Shown piece by piece: positions 1 to 10,369 of a DNA stretch of 64,000 nt. The first letter of the stretch is position 1; each line of letters opens with the position of its first letter. The notes under the pieces were generated by a model. The model had not been told where the DNA came from, made no database searches, and saw nothing but the letters and a program-made list of their open reading frames with translations. A program made the translations under genes and the position numbers. Source of the DNA: Cytauxzoon felis. Lineage: Eukaryota; Apicomplexa; Aconoidasida; Piroplasmida; Theileriidae. The DNA lies in assembly GCA_020283715.1 (NCBI GenBank), contig JAIQCW010000088.1, positions 1 to 64,000 of the forward strand. Reading direction: 5' to 3'.

Positions 1-240
1 TAGATTTTTTCTGTTCTTCCGGGTAGACATTTTTTTCGTTCTTCCGGGTGTTACACTTGAGGTCGTCCTGCCGTCAGCTCTTTTATTTACCTCACCCTCC
101 GCTTCCCATAGATCAGCAACGGGTAGTCCACTTGAGGTCACATCATTACCTTCGCCACGATCTCTGGGAGTGGCATTACTCTTTAGAGATAGGTAATTGG
201 AAGAAGGCTCCACGCCGAGTGGAACACTGGTTGTAACCTC
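1..240 (-). repeat. Mosaic hairpin repeat block R1 (exonic)
   Basis: GC-rich block inside the Nse1-like exon. Reading on the minus strand it holds CCACCTGAGGT, the unit encoding [17 protein letters not shown], the inverted unit encoding [12 protein letters not shown], a CTG-CCGT-CAG hairpin (68-77) and two CCGGAAGAAC-type short units at the window edge. It is open in the host frame throughout. Confidence 0.9.
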
Positions 241-644
241 AGGTGGAGGAGAGTATGAATGTATATCATTTGATAATTTTCTGGTTGGTGTTTTGATATC
301 ATAATTATTTGAGTTATCGGTATTTAAATCTCTTAATGAATAAAATTTTTTACCAGCGACGATGGTTCTCTATATTTTTTTTACATTAAAGTATAATAAT
401 TTTTCTACATACTACCAACATGAAGCCTACATTGACTAACATATTATTTACATGTTCAATAAATTCTGATTTTCCTTTGAAATTAACACCTGTACCTCTA
501 ATTATACCTTGTACAAGATTATCTACCATTATATCATCCATATACTATAGTATATAAATTTTATAGACATGATATAATTACACATTATACCTTCTCACAC
601 AGCATACGCTGTAAAAATAATTCAACTGCTACATCTGTTGACAT
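1..644 (-). CDS. NSE1: Nse1-like SMC5/6 complex subunit, 3' end outside window
   Basis: The gene reads leftward from an ATG at 644 and runs off the window. Exons join cleanly across introns 545-590 and 370-415. The N-terminus (about 80 residues) starts MSTDVAVELFLQRMLCEKYM and continues with a segment ending EFIEHVNNMLVNVGFMLRTI then VAGKKFYSLRDLNTDN. This matches the winged-helix start of Nse1 (lead 'FLQ.M' helix, 'FI..IN..L' and a 'YY.LVN'-like strand). In the SMC5/6 DNA-repair complex Nse1 pairs with Nse3 and normally ends in a RING; that part is not visible. From about residue 90 the reading frame enters a mosaic repeat (block at 1-240) that stays open and is translated as [17 protein letters not shown] and so on. 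The family call rests on a short weak match. It could be another winged-helix protein. Confidence 0.45.
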
Positions 645-690
645 TATATATATATATTAAAAATTTTTATAATACATTATTATAATAGTT

Positions 691-3200
691 ATTGTTGTAT
701 TAATTTCTGTGATATAAATTCTAAATGTCCAAGTGATGACTCAGCTTTTAATTTCTATAGGGATGAATGAATTAAAATATTTTAACTGTAAATAATATCA
801 TACCTGTAATAATGATCTTGAAGCTTCTAATATATCCCATACTGAATTCTTCTTCATTAATTCAAATATATCAACATACCATATCCTGATGTAAATTTAT
901 TTAATTCTTGATTAGCCCAATATATAGCAGCTGTCTATATATAATTAAATTCATTTAATATTAAATCATACCTGAATAATCTGTAAATCATATAAATCAT
1001 CCAAAACACCCTCACATATCTCCATCCAATATGCCGTTATTAAATAAATTACACCCTCTACATCCAAACGTACATTATCATCCGTCTTCCATATATGACA
1101 TGTTGGTATTTTACACTTCTTCAACCAATCCGATCCAAATTTCTTCGTCATCCTCGAATTTATAAATGGCTGAAATCCATCACATAATGAATTAAATATC
1201 AATAATACATATTCTAATAACTCCGATTGCTTCAAATTCCTCAAAAATGGTGATGGCTTCAACCTCATACCAGAATTTAATTTCATATCAACTCCACCTG
1301 AGGTCCTATCCTTGTCTTGCAGACAGCTTCCTTTATTTAGTTGTCCCTCAAACTCCCGTAGATCGTTTTCGGGTAGTCCACTTCCACTTGAGGTTACATA
1401 CTTATCTTCATCACGTATAACATGTATTTCATGGGGCTTATTATCATTATGAGGTTTTTTATCCCTATATTGCCCCATTCCACCCGAGGTTACATCCAAT
1501 ACATCCTTAGCACCATCTTCCATCATTCCCATGATGGATGATCCATCACTACCTTCTCCACGATCTCTGGGAGTGGCTATACTCTTTAGAGATAGGTAAT
1601 TGGAAGAGGCTCCACGCCTAGTGGAAGACAAGGTTGTAACCTCAGGTCGGGAGCTGTCTGCAGGACGACCTTCGGTAGAGGTAACCTCGTGTGGAGTTGT
1701 ATTATATTTATATATTTCGTATCGATTAAAGTTGAATTTGAGTAGGTGTGAGTTCAAGATGATGGATTTATTGACACCGCCACCAACAAGTGTATTTTTG
1801 AGGTGTATTTTTTCATTTGGTTGGAAGATATGATAGAATTTTTCATTACCGATGGACCATTCTAATAGTAATAGATTATAATTATTGGGTATAGAATGAT
1901 TGTCTTGTATAAAATTAAGGAAATTTTTAATAGATTTAATAAAAAATTCTCCATTATTATCATCATCATGTAATGAATTATAATAATAATCTAATAGAAT
2001 ATTTGTAATAATAATATAATTTGAATTAAAATTTTTTCTTGTATCAAATGGGGTTTTATATTTATCATTAAATTCAAATAATAAATCACCAATTTCATTT
2101 TTTATTAAATTTTTAATATTAAATTCTTTATTTAATAATTTAGCTGACCATATATTTAAAGGTGGTAATGTATTATCCATAATATGAAATATAGCTGTAG
2201 CTTCATTAATAGATTCAATATGTTTAATAATAGAATATTCATTTAATGTATGTATACCAATAATATTTAATGAACCTATTGATGGTTGATCCCATGAAAA
2301 TATTAAATTACCAATTTCTCCCATAATTTTATATATACATTTACCACATGTACCACCAAAAAATCCTATACTTTTACAACCAAATTCTGTACCATGTAAG
2401 CTTAAAATTTCTTCATTTGGGTATTCTACCCAAATACCTTCATCTAATATATAACCATTTCCATCTTCTAATGATAATTTCATATCTTTACTTGTTAAAT
2501 TTATTATTTTAATTAATATAGATCGTTGTGATTTCCTTAAATTAGATAACCAATCATTTGTATTATATACCCATGCAAAATCTAATGGATAATCTATATA
2601 CATTTTTTTTATTAATAATCCTGTCAAATATTTAGGATTTAATTTATTGATAGAAGATGATTTATCTTTTCCATCACCTTCCCCTCCTCTTCCACCTCCT
2701 CCCTCTTCTCCTCCATATAGTTTTTTAATGAGGAATTCTCTAGCTTTTTCAATGAGTAAGCTACCATCATTTGTTTCTTGTATTCTAATTATATATTCTT
2801 CATGTCCATTGAAATCAAATTTATTAGTTTCTTGATAAATTCTACATAAATTCAAGACACTATTTACAGGTGATGATTGTCTAGATCGTCTATTAGTTGA
2901 ATTATCATCAGTTAAATGATCCAATAATGCAAATTGACAAGTTAATTCATTACCTAATGATTTACCTAAATTTATTTGAAGTATATATTTTGAATTTGAT
3001 ATAATTACACCATATTGTAATAAAAGATTACATAAATGACTAGAACGATTAATAATAAATGATATTTTTATACTTGTACCTGGTAATATCCTTTCAGGTA
3101 ACCATGTATTCCATGATCCATGACGTATATAATGAATATGACGATGTAATGTAAATGTAGTTTCATTAAAGATTATAATATCACAAGTACGATTATACAT
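691..3200 (-). CDS. Conserved-looking hypothetical protein with in-frame repeat insert
   Basis: Four exons: 3200-972, 934-880, 841-804 and 754-691, with introns of 37, 38 and 49 bp that restore frame, giving about 795 residues. I do not recognise the N-terminal 540 residues; they lack clear membrane segments and contain a Gly/Glu-rich low-complexity loop (about residues 167-181). After the repeat insert (residues about 555-660) the C-terminus contains FQPFINSRMTKKFGSDWLKK and a later helix pair. It vaguely recalls HEPN/Swt1-type helical domains, which is only a suggestion. The insert is the same peptide module found in neighbouring genes (SSNYLSLKSIATPRDRGEG). The start is the first ATG after AT-rich upstream DNA. 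The coding call is confident because of the long ORF and consistent splicing; the function is unknown. Confidence 0.7.
1298..1700 (-). repeat. Mosaic hairpin repeat block R2 (exonic)
   Basis: Lies inside the unknown gene and is open in its frame. It contains a CTCT-TT-AGAG hairpin (1582-1591), a stem variant AAC-(11 nt)-GTT at 1351-1367 and an extra submodule encoding DKKPHNDNKPH that recurs in R4. Another submodule, encoding GSSIMGMMEDGAKDV, recurs in R18. Confidence 0.9.
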
Positions 3201-3423
3201 TATTTATTAATATTATTTACATGTTTATAGAGCTAAAGTGATGTAATATGTACTCAATGTGTAAATGTACATGTTATAAGCTCAATATTATTTATATATT
3301 ATAATAAAATACAAATATATATGCGATTTTTATAAAATATTATACATTTATAAATTTAATTAATTAATCTAATAATTTATTATAGAGGGTATAATACACA
3401 AAGATATCAACCACCCATCTTGA

Positions 3424-3845
3424 AGATGATAGATCTTCTACTCGCCGTTCCACCTGAGGTTACAACCTTGTCTTCCACTCGCCGTTCCACCTGAGGTCGT
3501 CTTGCAGACAGCTCTTCTATTTACTTTCCCCTTCGCTTCCCTGAGATCAGCTACGGGTTCTCCACTTGAGGTTACATCCATACCTTCTCGTTCTTCCGGG
3601 TTTACAATCTCTGTTCCTCCGGGTAGAATTCCTGTTCTTATGGGTAGACACTCTTCGTTCCTCCGGGTTGATATTTACATTCTTCCAATTACTAACTTCG
3701 GCCACGATCTCTGGGAGTGGCTTTACTCTTTAGAGATAGATAATTGGAAGAGGCCTCCACGGCGAGTGGGATCATAGGTGGAGAGCTGTCTGCAAGAGAG
3801 GAAAGACCTCAGGTGGAGAAGTTGACGGCAGTATGACCTCACAAC
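3424..3845 (-). repeat. Mosaic hairpin repeat block R3 (between genes)
   Basis: Fills most of the 3201-3865 gap just beyond the PheRS beta stop codon, so it is probably 3' UTR or spacer. It has the same sense as both flanking minus-strand genes. It carries a GTCT-TGC-AGAC hairpin (3499-3509), both orientations of the main unit and a run of about 21-nt CCGGAAGAAC-like units (3590-3670). It has stops in the sense frame and no gene function is evident. Confidence 0.88.
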
Positions 3846-3865
3846 TTCTGTTAAAGTTTCATCTT

Positions 3866-6579
3866 TCAATGTGTATAAATTAACTTCTTGATGAGTGTTA
3901 AATCTAATTCGAATACAGATACTAGTGTTGATATTAATAATAAATATAATAAAATATACCTGGCATTGTGATATGAAAGTTATGTAAAACGGTAGGATGT
4001 ATAATACCCATTTTACCAATAGTTAAATGAGGTTCAGATGTCATAATAAATGATACATGTCTTCCAGGTAGAAATGCAGGATCTAATTGATATGATAATA
4101 AATAAATAAATATTAATATACCATCATTCTCTTTTAATTCATATCTATATTTATATATCTCTGGTATATTAGAATTCATTTGATTCAATTCCCATATCTG
4201 ATATTCACTTATAAAACCTAATGAATTAAGTAAAAATTCTGATACACCTTGTATATCCTAAATTATTATCAATTATAATTATATACAATATTTTATTTAT
4301 ACCTCTAATCCAGCTGTTGATATATTCGAATAAGCTACAGTACACATTGTATTATTAATAGCACCCAATTCAGAATTTCTATACCTCCATACAACATCAC
4401 CAATCTAATATATCATTAAATAATAAATGATAATCTATTAATTATTACCTCATATAAACGAATAGGTAATATCGATGCCTTTCTATTAAATATCGTCCTA
4501 AGAATACCAGGTATCAATGATGTCCTCAATAATTCCTGATCAACAACCTGAGAATTCTTTATTGTCACCGGTAAATGATAACCATTAATAATTACACTCG
4601 ATGTCCTGTACTCATCAACATCTCTTCCCACTGCCGTGGTGGCTTCCTTATTTACTTCCCCTTCCAGCTCCCGTGGATCGCTTCCAGGTTCCACCTGAGG
4701 TCCAGTACTAACTTCACCTTGTAATACATGTGAATCATGGGGTTTATTATCATTATGAGGTTTTTTATCCCCATAACCTACTTTTACCCCATTTTCTCCA
4801 CTTGAGGTCGTTTTTTCACACTCGCCGTGGCGGCCTCCTCTATTTACCTCCCCCTCCGCTTCCCTGAGATCAGCTACGGGTTTATCGCCACGATCTCCGG
4901 GAGTGGCTCCACCCTTTAGGGATAGGTAATTGGAAGTGCTGACGGCAGGAGAACGCGAGGCTGTAACCTCAGGTGGAGAGCTGTCTGCAACATCATCTGG
5001 ATGTGTATATAAATTCCAGTTCATATTATGGTAGGCTGATTTGAATGAGTCGAGTATTGGCATGAGTGTTTCTTTATATCCGGCTGAGATGAGTAATGAT
5101 CGTATTCGATTGGACAAGAGTGTTTTTTCTTGTAGTTTACCCATTGAAAAGTATTTTTTCTTGATATTATTATATCCATAGGCGATAGCTACATCTTCGG
5201 CTAGATCACATTGATGTTGTATATCTATATATGAATGATTTATAATTTATATATTTATAATACCAGATCTTGTGATTGGTATAATAGCTTCGATTGTATT
5301 ATCATTTAATATATTTGATGGTATCATCATTTTATTTAATAATTTAGTGATGTCTTTAGCTGTTAGATTTTCAACACCAATACGTGATGAAATATAATCA
5401 ACAGATGCATTAACAATTCTCCTATAGAAATTTCAGGTATAAAATTTATTCAATACAAACGTAGATAAATCAGGTGTAATATAAGTCGTATCATTTTGAT
5501 ATTCAACAAGTACTGGTTCAATACTGATAGATGTTAATAAATAATTATTATAGAAATATACTTAAATGGTTGTTGACAATATTTAGAAAAACATGCGATA
5601 ATTTGATTTAATACAATAGAACCTTTAATTTTATCCGTCTAATAATAAATAAAATTAATAAAAATTTTAAAACATACAGCTGTAACTTCTATAAATATAT
5701 TATTTGTATTTAATGTTAATCTAGTCTTATATGAATTTATTATAGGTGGAAATGAGCAGACCATTCCAGTAGAATCTCTTAGTACAGGATATAATGATGA
5801 CCCATGAAGTATTTTTGTATATGCCTAAATTTATTTAGTTAAATTATTAAAAGTATATATATTATAAAATAACCTTTAATTTCGGATGTGATTCATATAT
5901 ATTCATCAATTCAATACAATTATATACCCTAGTACCATCAGTTAATGGAGAAAATATTATACATTCAGGTGGTTCAAATCCATATGTAAATGGTGGTGTT
6001 GTATAATCTAAATCATGTACACCAACAGCAGCTAAAACTCTATTTCTACATATATTCTGATGTAATTTCTCTTGTAAATCAATTAAACTCTTATAATTTT
6101 CATCTGTTACTTTAACATTTCTTAATATCGCCGAAAATATATATGGACGTATAGAAGAAGACTTTTAAAAAAAATTTATAAATCTCTATACATTAACAAA
6201 CCTCATTAGATACAACAATCTTACAATTTGGATTAGGTTTCGATGGTGAAAGTATAAAATTTGGCGGCTTAACATCCCATCTATATGATAACAGTGCAGT
6301 TACTAATCCTTCTACACATAAAAGATCATATCTAAATGTAATTTTATAAGTTATATAAAAAATATTTAATACCTATTAGCAGGTATTTCTATTTTTAAAA
6401 CCTCTTGACCACAATCATTAACCTCAGTACCGTCATATTCTATACCGAAATCAAAACATAGATTGTCCAACTCCTCCAAGTCTATAAAATTAATATCCAA
6501 TCATTAATCATTATATCATACCTAAAGTCGTATTAAGCTGCTTATAAAATTCACTCCTCAATACCGATATCGTAGGCAT
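3866..6579 (-). CDS. FARSB: Phenylalanyl-tRNA synthetase beta subunit (cytosolic)
   Basis: The gene starts MPTISVLRSEFYKQLNTTL (ATG at 6579) and is split into many small exons by 35-60-bp introns. Recognisable blocks are the N-terminal domain, VLAAVGVHDLDYTTPPFTYG (B3/4 region), a B5-like section with VNHQF-type context, the core AGYKETL...LLRTSLIPGILRTIFN, and the C-terminal GRHVSFIMTSE...GKMGIIHPTVLHNFHITMP. The last exon ends KLIYTH. With the alpha subunit it charges tRNA-Phe. The oddity is a roughly 130-residue repeat-derived insert (DNA 4608-4990) between the AGYKETL motif and the LLRTSLIPG motif, inside the structural core of the catalytic-like domain. The insert is in frame with no stops. 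Family identity is confident; some exon borders are approximate. Confidence 0.9.
4608..4990 (-). repeat. Mosaic hairpin repeat block R4 (exonic, in PheRS beta)
   Basis: Encodes SSPPEVTASRSPAVSTSNYL, then LSLKGGATPGDRGDKPVADL and two versions of the inverted unit (LREAEGEVN and PRELEGEVN), all in the host frame. The hairpin at the second version has an AGC-(11 nt)-GCT stem instead of GCT...AGC. It shares the DKKPHNDNKPH submodule with R2. Confidence 0.92.
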
Positions 6580-6717
6580 TTTTATAAACTGATGATTAAC
6601 TTCTACAACAATGGGGAAATGAAACTATCAATAACATATATATCAATTATAAAAATATTAAATCTATCTTAATACATAATCAATCATCTAAATTCATCAC
6701 ATTTACCATTCCTACAC

Positions 6718-7010
6718 CGATGTCTCCACCCGCGGTCCAATCACTACCTTCACCTGAAGTTACAACCTTGTCTTCGTCTTGCAGACAGCTCTTCTATTTA
6801 CTTCCCCCTCCGCTTCCCTGAGATCAGCTACGGGTTCCACTTGAGGTTACATCCTCAACTATACTTTCATCACTACACTTCAGCCACGATCTCCGGGAGT
6901 GGTTATACTCTTTAGAGATAGGTAATTGGAAGAGCTCTCTGCAAGAGAATGCGACGTGGATTTGACCTCAGGTGGAGAGTTGTCTTCAAGTTCCCGTAGA
7001 TCACTTTCGG
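6718..7010 (-). repeat. Mosaic hairpin repeat block R5 (between genes)
   Basis: Lies in the 6580-7424 gap between PheRS beta and the ApiAP2 gene, in the same sense as both. It contains a variant hairpin CTCT-GCA-AGAG (6937-6947) and, at its edge, an AGT-(11 nt)-ACT version of the GATC-loop hairpin (6989-7005). The rest of the gap is AT-rich with no gene seen. Confidence 0.88.
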
Positions 7011-7129
7011 GTTATGAACTTCTATTCAATTGGACAATGTTTGTATGAGATATCGTCGCCTTAAGATTCACAAGTCCTCAAATGGATAATTGTAACCAAG
7101 GGGACCGAAGAAGATTATTCAATATAATT

Positions 7130-7360
7130 GTCTACCCGGAAGAACGAAGATCCACCTGAGGTTCAATACTACACTCCTTTCCACTCGCCGTGGAGGCCTC
7201 TCTATTTACTTCCCCCTTCGCTTCCCTGAGATCAGCTACGGGTCCACTTGAGGTCCAATCACTATACTTCAGCCACGATCTCTGGGAGTGGCTATACTCT
7301 TTAGAGATAGGTAATTGAAAGAGCTGTCTGCAAGACCAACGGTGGAGATGAGTGGACGAC
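7130..7360 (-). repeat. Mosaic hairpin repeat block R6 (3' of ApiAP2 gene)
   Basis: Begins about 65 bp beyond the ApiAP2 stop and has the same sense. An open frame of about 100 codons crosses it only because the module is open; it lacks an ATG of its own and is not called as a gene. The short link to the AP2 stop (about 7390-7425) contains a CTTCGCTCACTTCGTTCG string found elsewhere in the window. Confidence 0.88.
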
Positions 7361-7424
7361 ACGTCGTGTAGACAACGCCTCAGTCGTTTTACTCCTTCGG
7401 CTTCGCTCACTTCGTTCGCGTGGA

Positions 7425-9035
7425 TCAACTTTTATCATTATGTCTCATAGCGACCATTTCATGTCTCATTTGGATAGCTTTCCTTCTGGCTTCTTCGTAT
7501 CCGAGTTTGAGTGAGCTGAAACCTTGTGTTTTTCTTTTATTACCTTTCATATAAACTACTCTCCAGAGGTGTCGATTGGTATCATACCATACACCGCTAA
7601 CTTTTTCGGTATGATTATGATGTATGGGTGTATGTTTATCATTTTTATTATTATTGGTATTCGGATCATGTAAATGTAATTTACCATTAGAATCATTGAC
7701 ATTTTTATGTTCGAATTTATAATCTGATTGATTAAAATTTCGTCTACCGACTTTACGTTTTTTATTATTATTAATATCATCTTGAAATAATAATGTATCA
7801 TTTTTTTTATTAAATGTGGTGCAATCATCATTATTATCAATTTTAATACCAGTAATTTCAGATATTAAAGTATTATTACTTTTAAATATATTATCTTTAT
7901 GTAATAAATGTAAATTTGATAATTGTGTATTATCATTTATATTGCATTGATTAAAATTAAATGTATTTTTATTATTAGATTGTAATTTTAATGTATAGAA
8001 ATTATTATTTTTATCATCTAATGTAAAACGTGTTCTTTTTGTTAATGTATAATTATTATTATATTTATCCCAATGTTTAATTAATGAATATAAATTTGAT
8101 GATTTAGATATTGGCCATGATTCAGTTGATAATTCTATACCACCAACTATAATATTACAATTTATACTATGTGAATTAGAACCATTTGGATGTATCATAT
8201 TACATGTACATACTAATTTATTATAATCTGCACCTATATATACACAATAATTATTTGTTATATTATAATTATATACTAAATTACTACAATTATTTAATAA
8301 TGTTGGTATAAAATAAAAATCTAATGTATCTATTTTTTTTAATTCTTTGGATATTATTCTTTTATCATCCATTTTATTATGCCATATATTATTATTATCT
8401 GAATTATTATTAACATCTGATATATTTGTTGTTGATTCATTTATTATCTGCGTTGAATTTTTTAATAACGATGATACAAAACGAAAATCATCCTCAAAAA
8501 ATGGTATCGTAAACTCTATTGATGGAGGTGGTTGAGGTGTGGTAGGTGGAGGTGTTTTAGTGGAGTCAGATTGAGGTTGAGGTATGGAAGATGGTGGTAC
8601 CTTGATGTAGTCAGATGATGATGGAAGATGAGAATCTCTCGATAATGAAGAACCTCTAATATATTCTATAGTGGGTAATCTATCAATTGTTCTAGAATTA
8701 AATAAATTACTAGATATAATCTTTGATTTAATATTATCCCATTTTAATAAATCTGTAGTACTTGTACATATTTTATTTAATGTATCATTTGAATTATATA
8801 TATCAAAATATTCTGATACAAATTCTGATTCTGGTATAGATGTAGTATCAACATTTGTATCTAAATCTTCTAATAAACGTATATTATTATCCTTTAATTC
8901 ACATGATTTTATGGGATATATATCATTATTGATATCCACCAATGATATATCTTTATTCATATCTGTAGATACATCATTCACTAAATCTGTAACTTGTGAA
9001 TCATTACTAATAGATTCATCTATATACTCCATCAT
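7425..9035 (-). CDS. ApiAP2 DNA-binding protein
   Basis: Single-exon gene of 536 residues from ATG ATG at 9035. The only recognisable domain is at the extreme C-terminus (about residues 479-530): SGVWYDTNRHLWRVVYMKG then KRKTQGFSSLKLGYEEARRKAI. This has the AP2 hallmarks GVWYD...W.V.Y, a three-strand sheet and an E-A-R-x-x-A-I amphipathic helix. The rest is Asn/Asp/Ser-rich and largely disordered, with a proline-rich stretch (about residues 155-175), typical of apicomplexan AP2 regulators. It probably acts in the nucleus as a sequence-specific transcription factor; the target motif cannot be read from sequence. It is followed 3' by repeat block R6 and preceded by a long gene-poor upstream region. 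Confidence 0.9.
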   Translation of the reverse strand: MMEYIDESISNDSQVTDLVNDVSTDMNKDISLVDINNDIYPIKSCELKDNNIRLLEDLDTNVDTTSIPESEFVSEYFDIYNSNDTLNKICTSTTDLLKWDNIKSKIISSNLFNSRTIDRLPTIEYIRGSSLSRDSHLPSSSDYIKVPPSSIPQPQSDSTKTPPPTTPQPPPSIEFTIPFFEDDFRFVSSLLKNSTQIINESTTNISDVNNNSDNNNIWHNKMDDKRIISKELKKIDTLDFYFIPTLLNNCSNLVYNYNITNNYCVYIGADYNKLVCTCNMIHPNGSNSHSINCNIIVGGIELSTESWPISKSSNLYSLIKHWDKYNNNYTLTKRTRFTLDDKNNNFYTLKLQSNNKNTFNFNQCNINDNTQLSNLHLLHKDNIFKSNNTLISEITGIKIDNNDDCTTFNKKNDTLLFQDDINNNKKRKVGRRNFNQSDYKFEHKNVNDSNGKLHLHDPNTNNNKNDKHTPIHHNHTEKVSGVWYDTNRHLWRVVYMKGNKRKTQGFSSLKLGYEEARRKAIQMRHEMVAMRHNDKS

Positions 9036-10369
9036 GTATAAATCTATACTGATGTTTTATATTAAATATAATCAATTGAATAATCACTCTACAACTTTAT
9101 ATATTCAATAATTACTATACAATAGACATACTTTTCTATCCAAATCCTTATTTTATACCATGTATAATAATACAACTCAATCTTACATCAATACATTACC
9201 TCAGATATACACATATGAGTCAACATGATAAAAATAGCATTAAAATTTATAAAATATAATTATGTAATCATCAAAAATTTATTATAAACATATTTGAATG
9301 AATGTGTAATATCCAAATATGCTTTTTAATTATCCAAATATTATCAACGATATAATATACAGTTATACTTTTTATAACAAAATAATACCTTGTAATATTC
9401 ATTCAATCATTCTATTCCAAAATGTGCATATGGAATATGGATCTAATATAGATATATATATATCCCTACAATATAAAGGAGATTAATCACAACAATTATA
9501 AACTAATTATTACAAACAATATCAATGATAACACTCACATCTGTTAACATTGATTCAATATATACTATAATATCATTCATTATCATCGCGGACATGTTAA
9601 TCTGCCTTACACCCCAAACCAATTTTCTTGGTCTACCCAATAATCATACACAGTGTCAGAATTTACCATCATCTTTCGGTTGGGGCATTGATTTCTAATC
9701 CCATCCATTCTACACCTTCATGTCATTATTATTTAAACGTTCATTGTCTTTATCATTTTACTGCTAAATGACCTCTCCATCGCCAAAAATCGCCGTCTAG
9801 TATCCGTCATCTACATCTATGTACCCACAATCCAATGTTTAATATCTACATCAATATCCATATAAATCATTCCAAATCAACCATTATAGATATTATTATA
9901 TAATTATAAATCCATTACACCCGAAATTTATAAAATGTGTACACAGGAATCTGTCGGAATCGATCATTCATTATCAAACACATTGCCCTCTAACATTTAC
10001 ACCTGCTAATGAGGAGCACTAATCATATTTCACTATTTAAATAATCCTTAAATATTCTCTAATATTTAACTGCACCTGAAAGATGAGTAATGTTCCTAGA
10101 AGGCTAAGATTATGCTGAAGTAGCATTCCTTCTTCACTGACCCTATGTCTACAACCATGAAGACACCTATTTTACCATCTAGAATTATCCCAAAATATTG
10201 AATGGTAAATGATTTACAAGTCTCCATGCTCTCTACCCTCCGGAATAATTCTATAGACTTTATAACATCATATATTGTTACACTCTGATTAAATCTTCAA
10301 TATACATCCTCTCCACTATATAAAGGAATTCTACAGACTCTTTAAACATCATTTATAATTAAATTAAAA
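9036..10369. other. Long spacer upstream of ApiAP2 gene, no confident gene
   Basis: About 1.3 kb between the ApiAP2 start and the RabGGTase alpha stop, unusually long for this compact window. It has no mosaic repeat and no convincing spliced gene. It is less AT-rich around 9590-9860 and 10080-10220 than typical spacers here. It may hold the ApiAP2 promoter/5' UTR or an unrecognised non-coding RNA. Besides the small ORF listed separately I see no feature I can name. Confidence 0.5.
9525..9698 (+). CDS. Possible 57-residue small ORF
   Basis: An ATG-started ORF inside the long spacer reads MITLTSVNIDSIYTIISFII and continues through a hydrophobic stretch (about residues 10-30) to a polar tail ending FGWGIDF. 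It could be a small membrane or secreted protein. ORFs of this length are frequent by chance in such DNA, and no homologue or splice context supports it. Confidence 0.15.
   Translation: MITLTSVNIDSIYTIISFIIIADMLICLTPQTNFLGLPNNHTQCQNLPSSFGWGIDF

Noticed and set aside
48..236. Plus-strand ORF across block R1
   Set aside because: It is the antisense reading of the repeat; the minus-strand frame continues the Nse1-like exon.
7132..7428. 98-codon minus ORF next to the ApiAP2 stop
   Set aside because: It is open only because repeat R6 is stop-free, and it has no homology or upstream exon. Treated as repeat.
10080..10220. Possible box C/D snoRNA (GATGAGT ... CTGA)
   Set aside because: Boxes are short and frequent by chance, and no terminal stem was seen.
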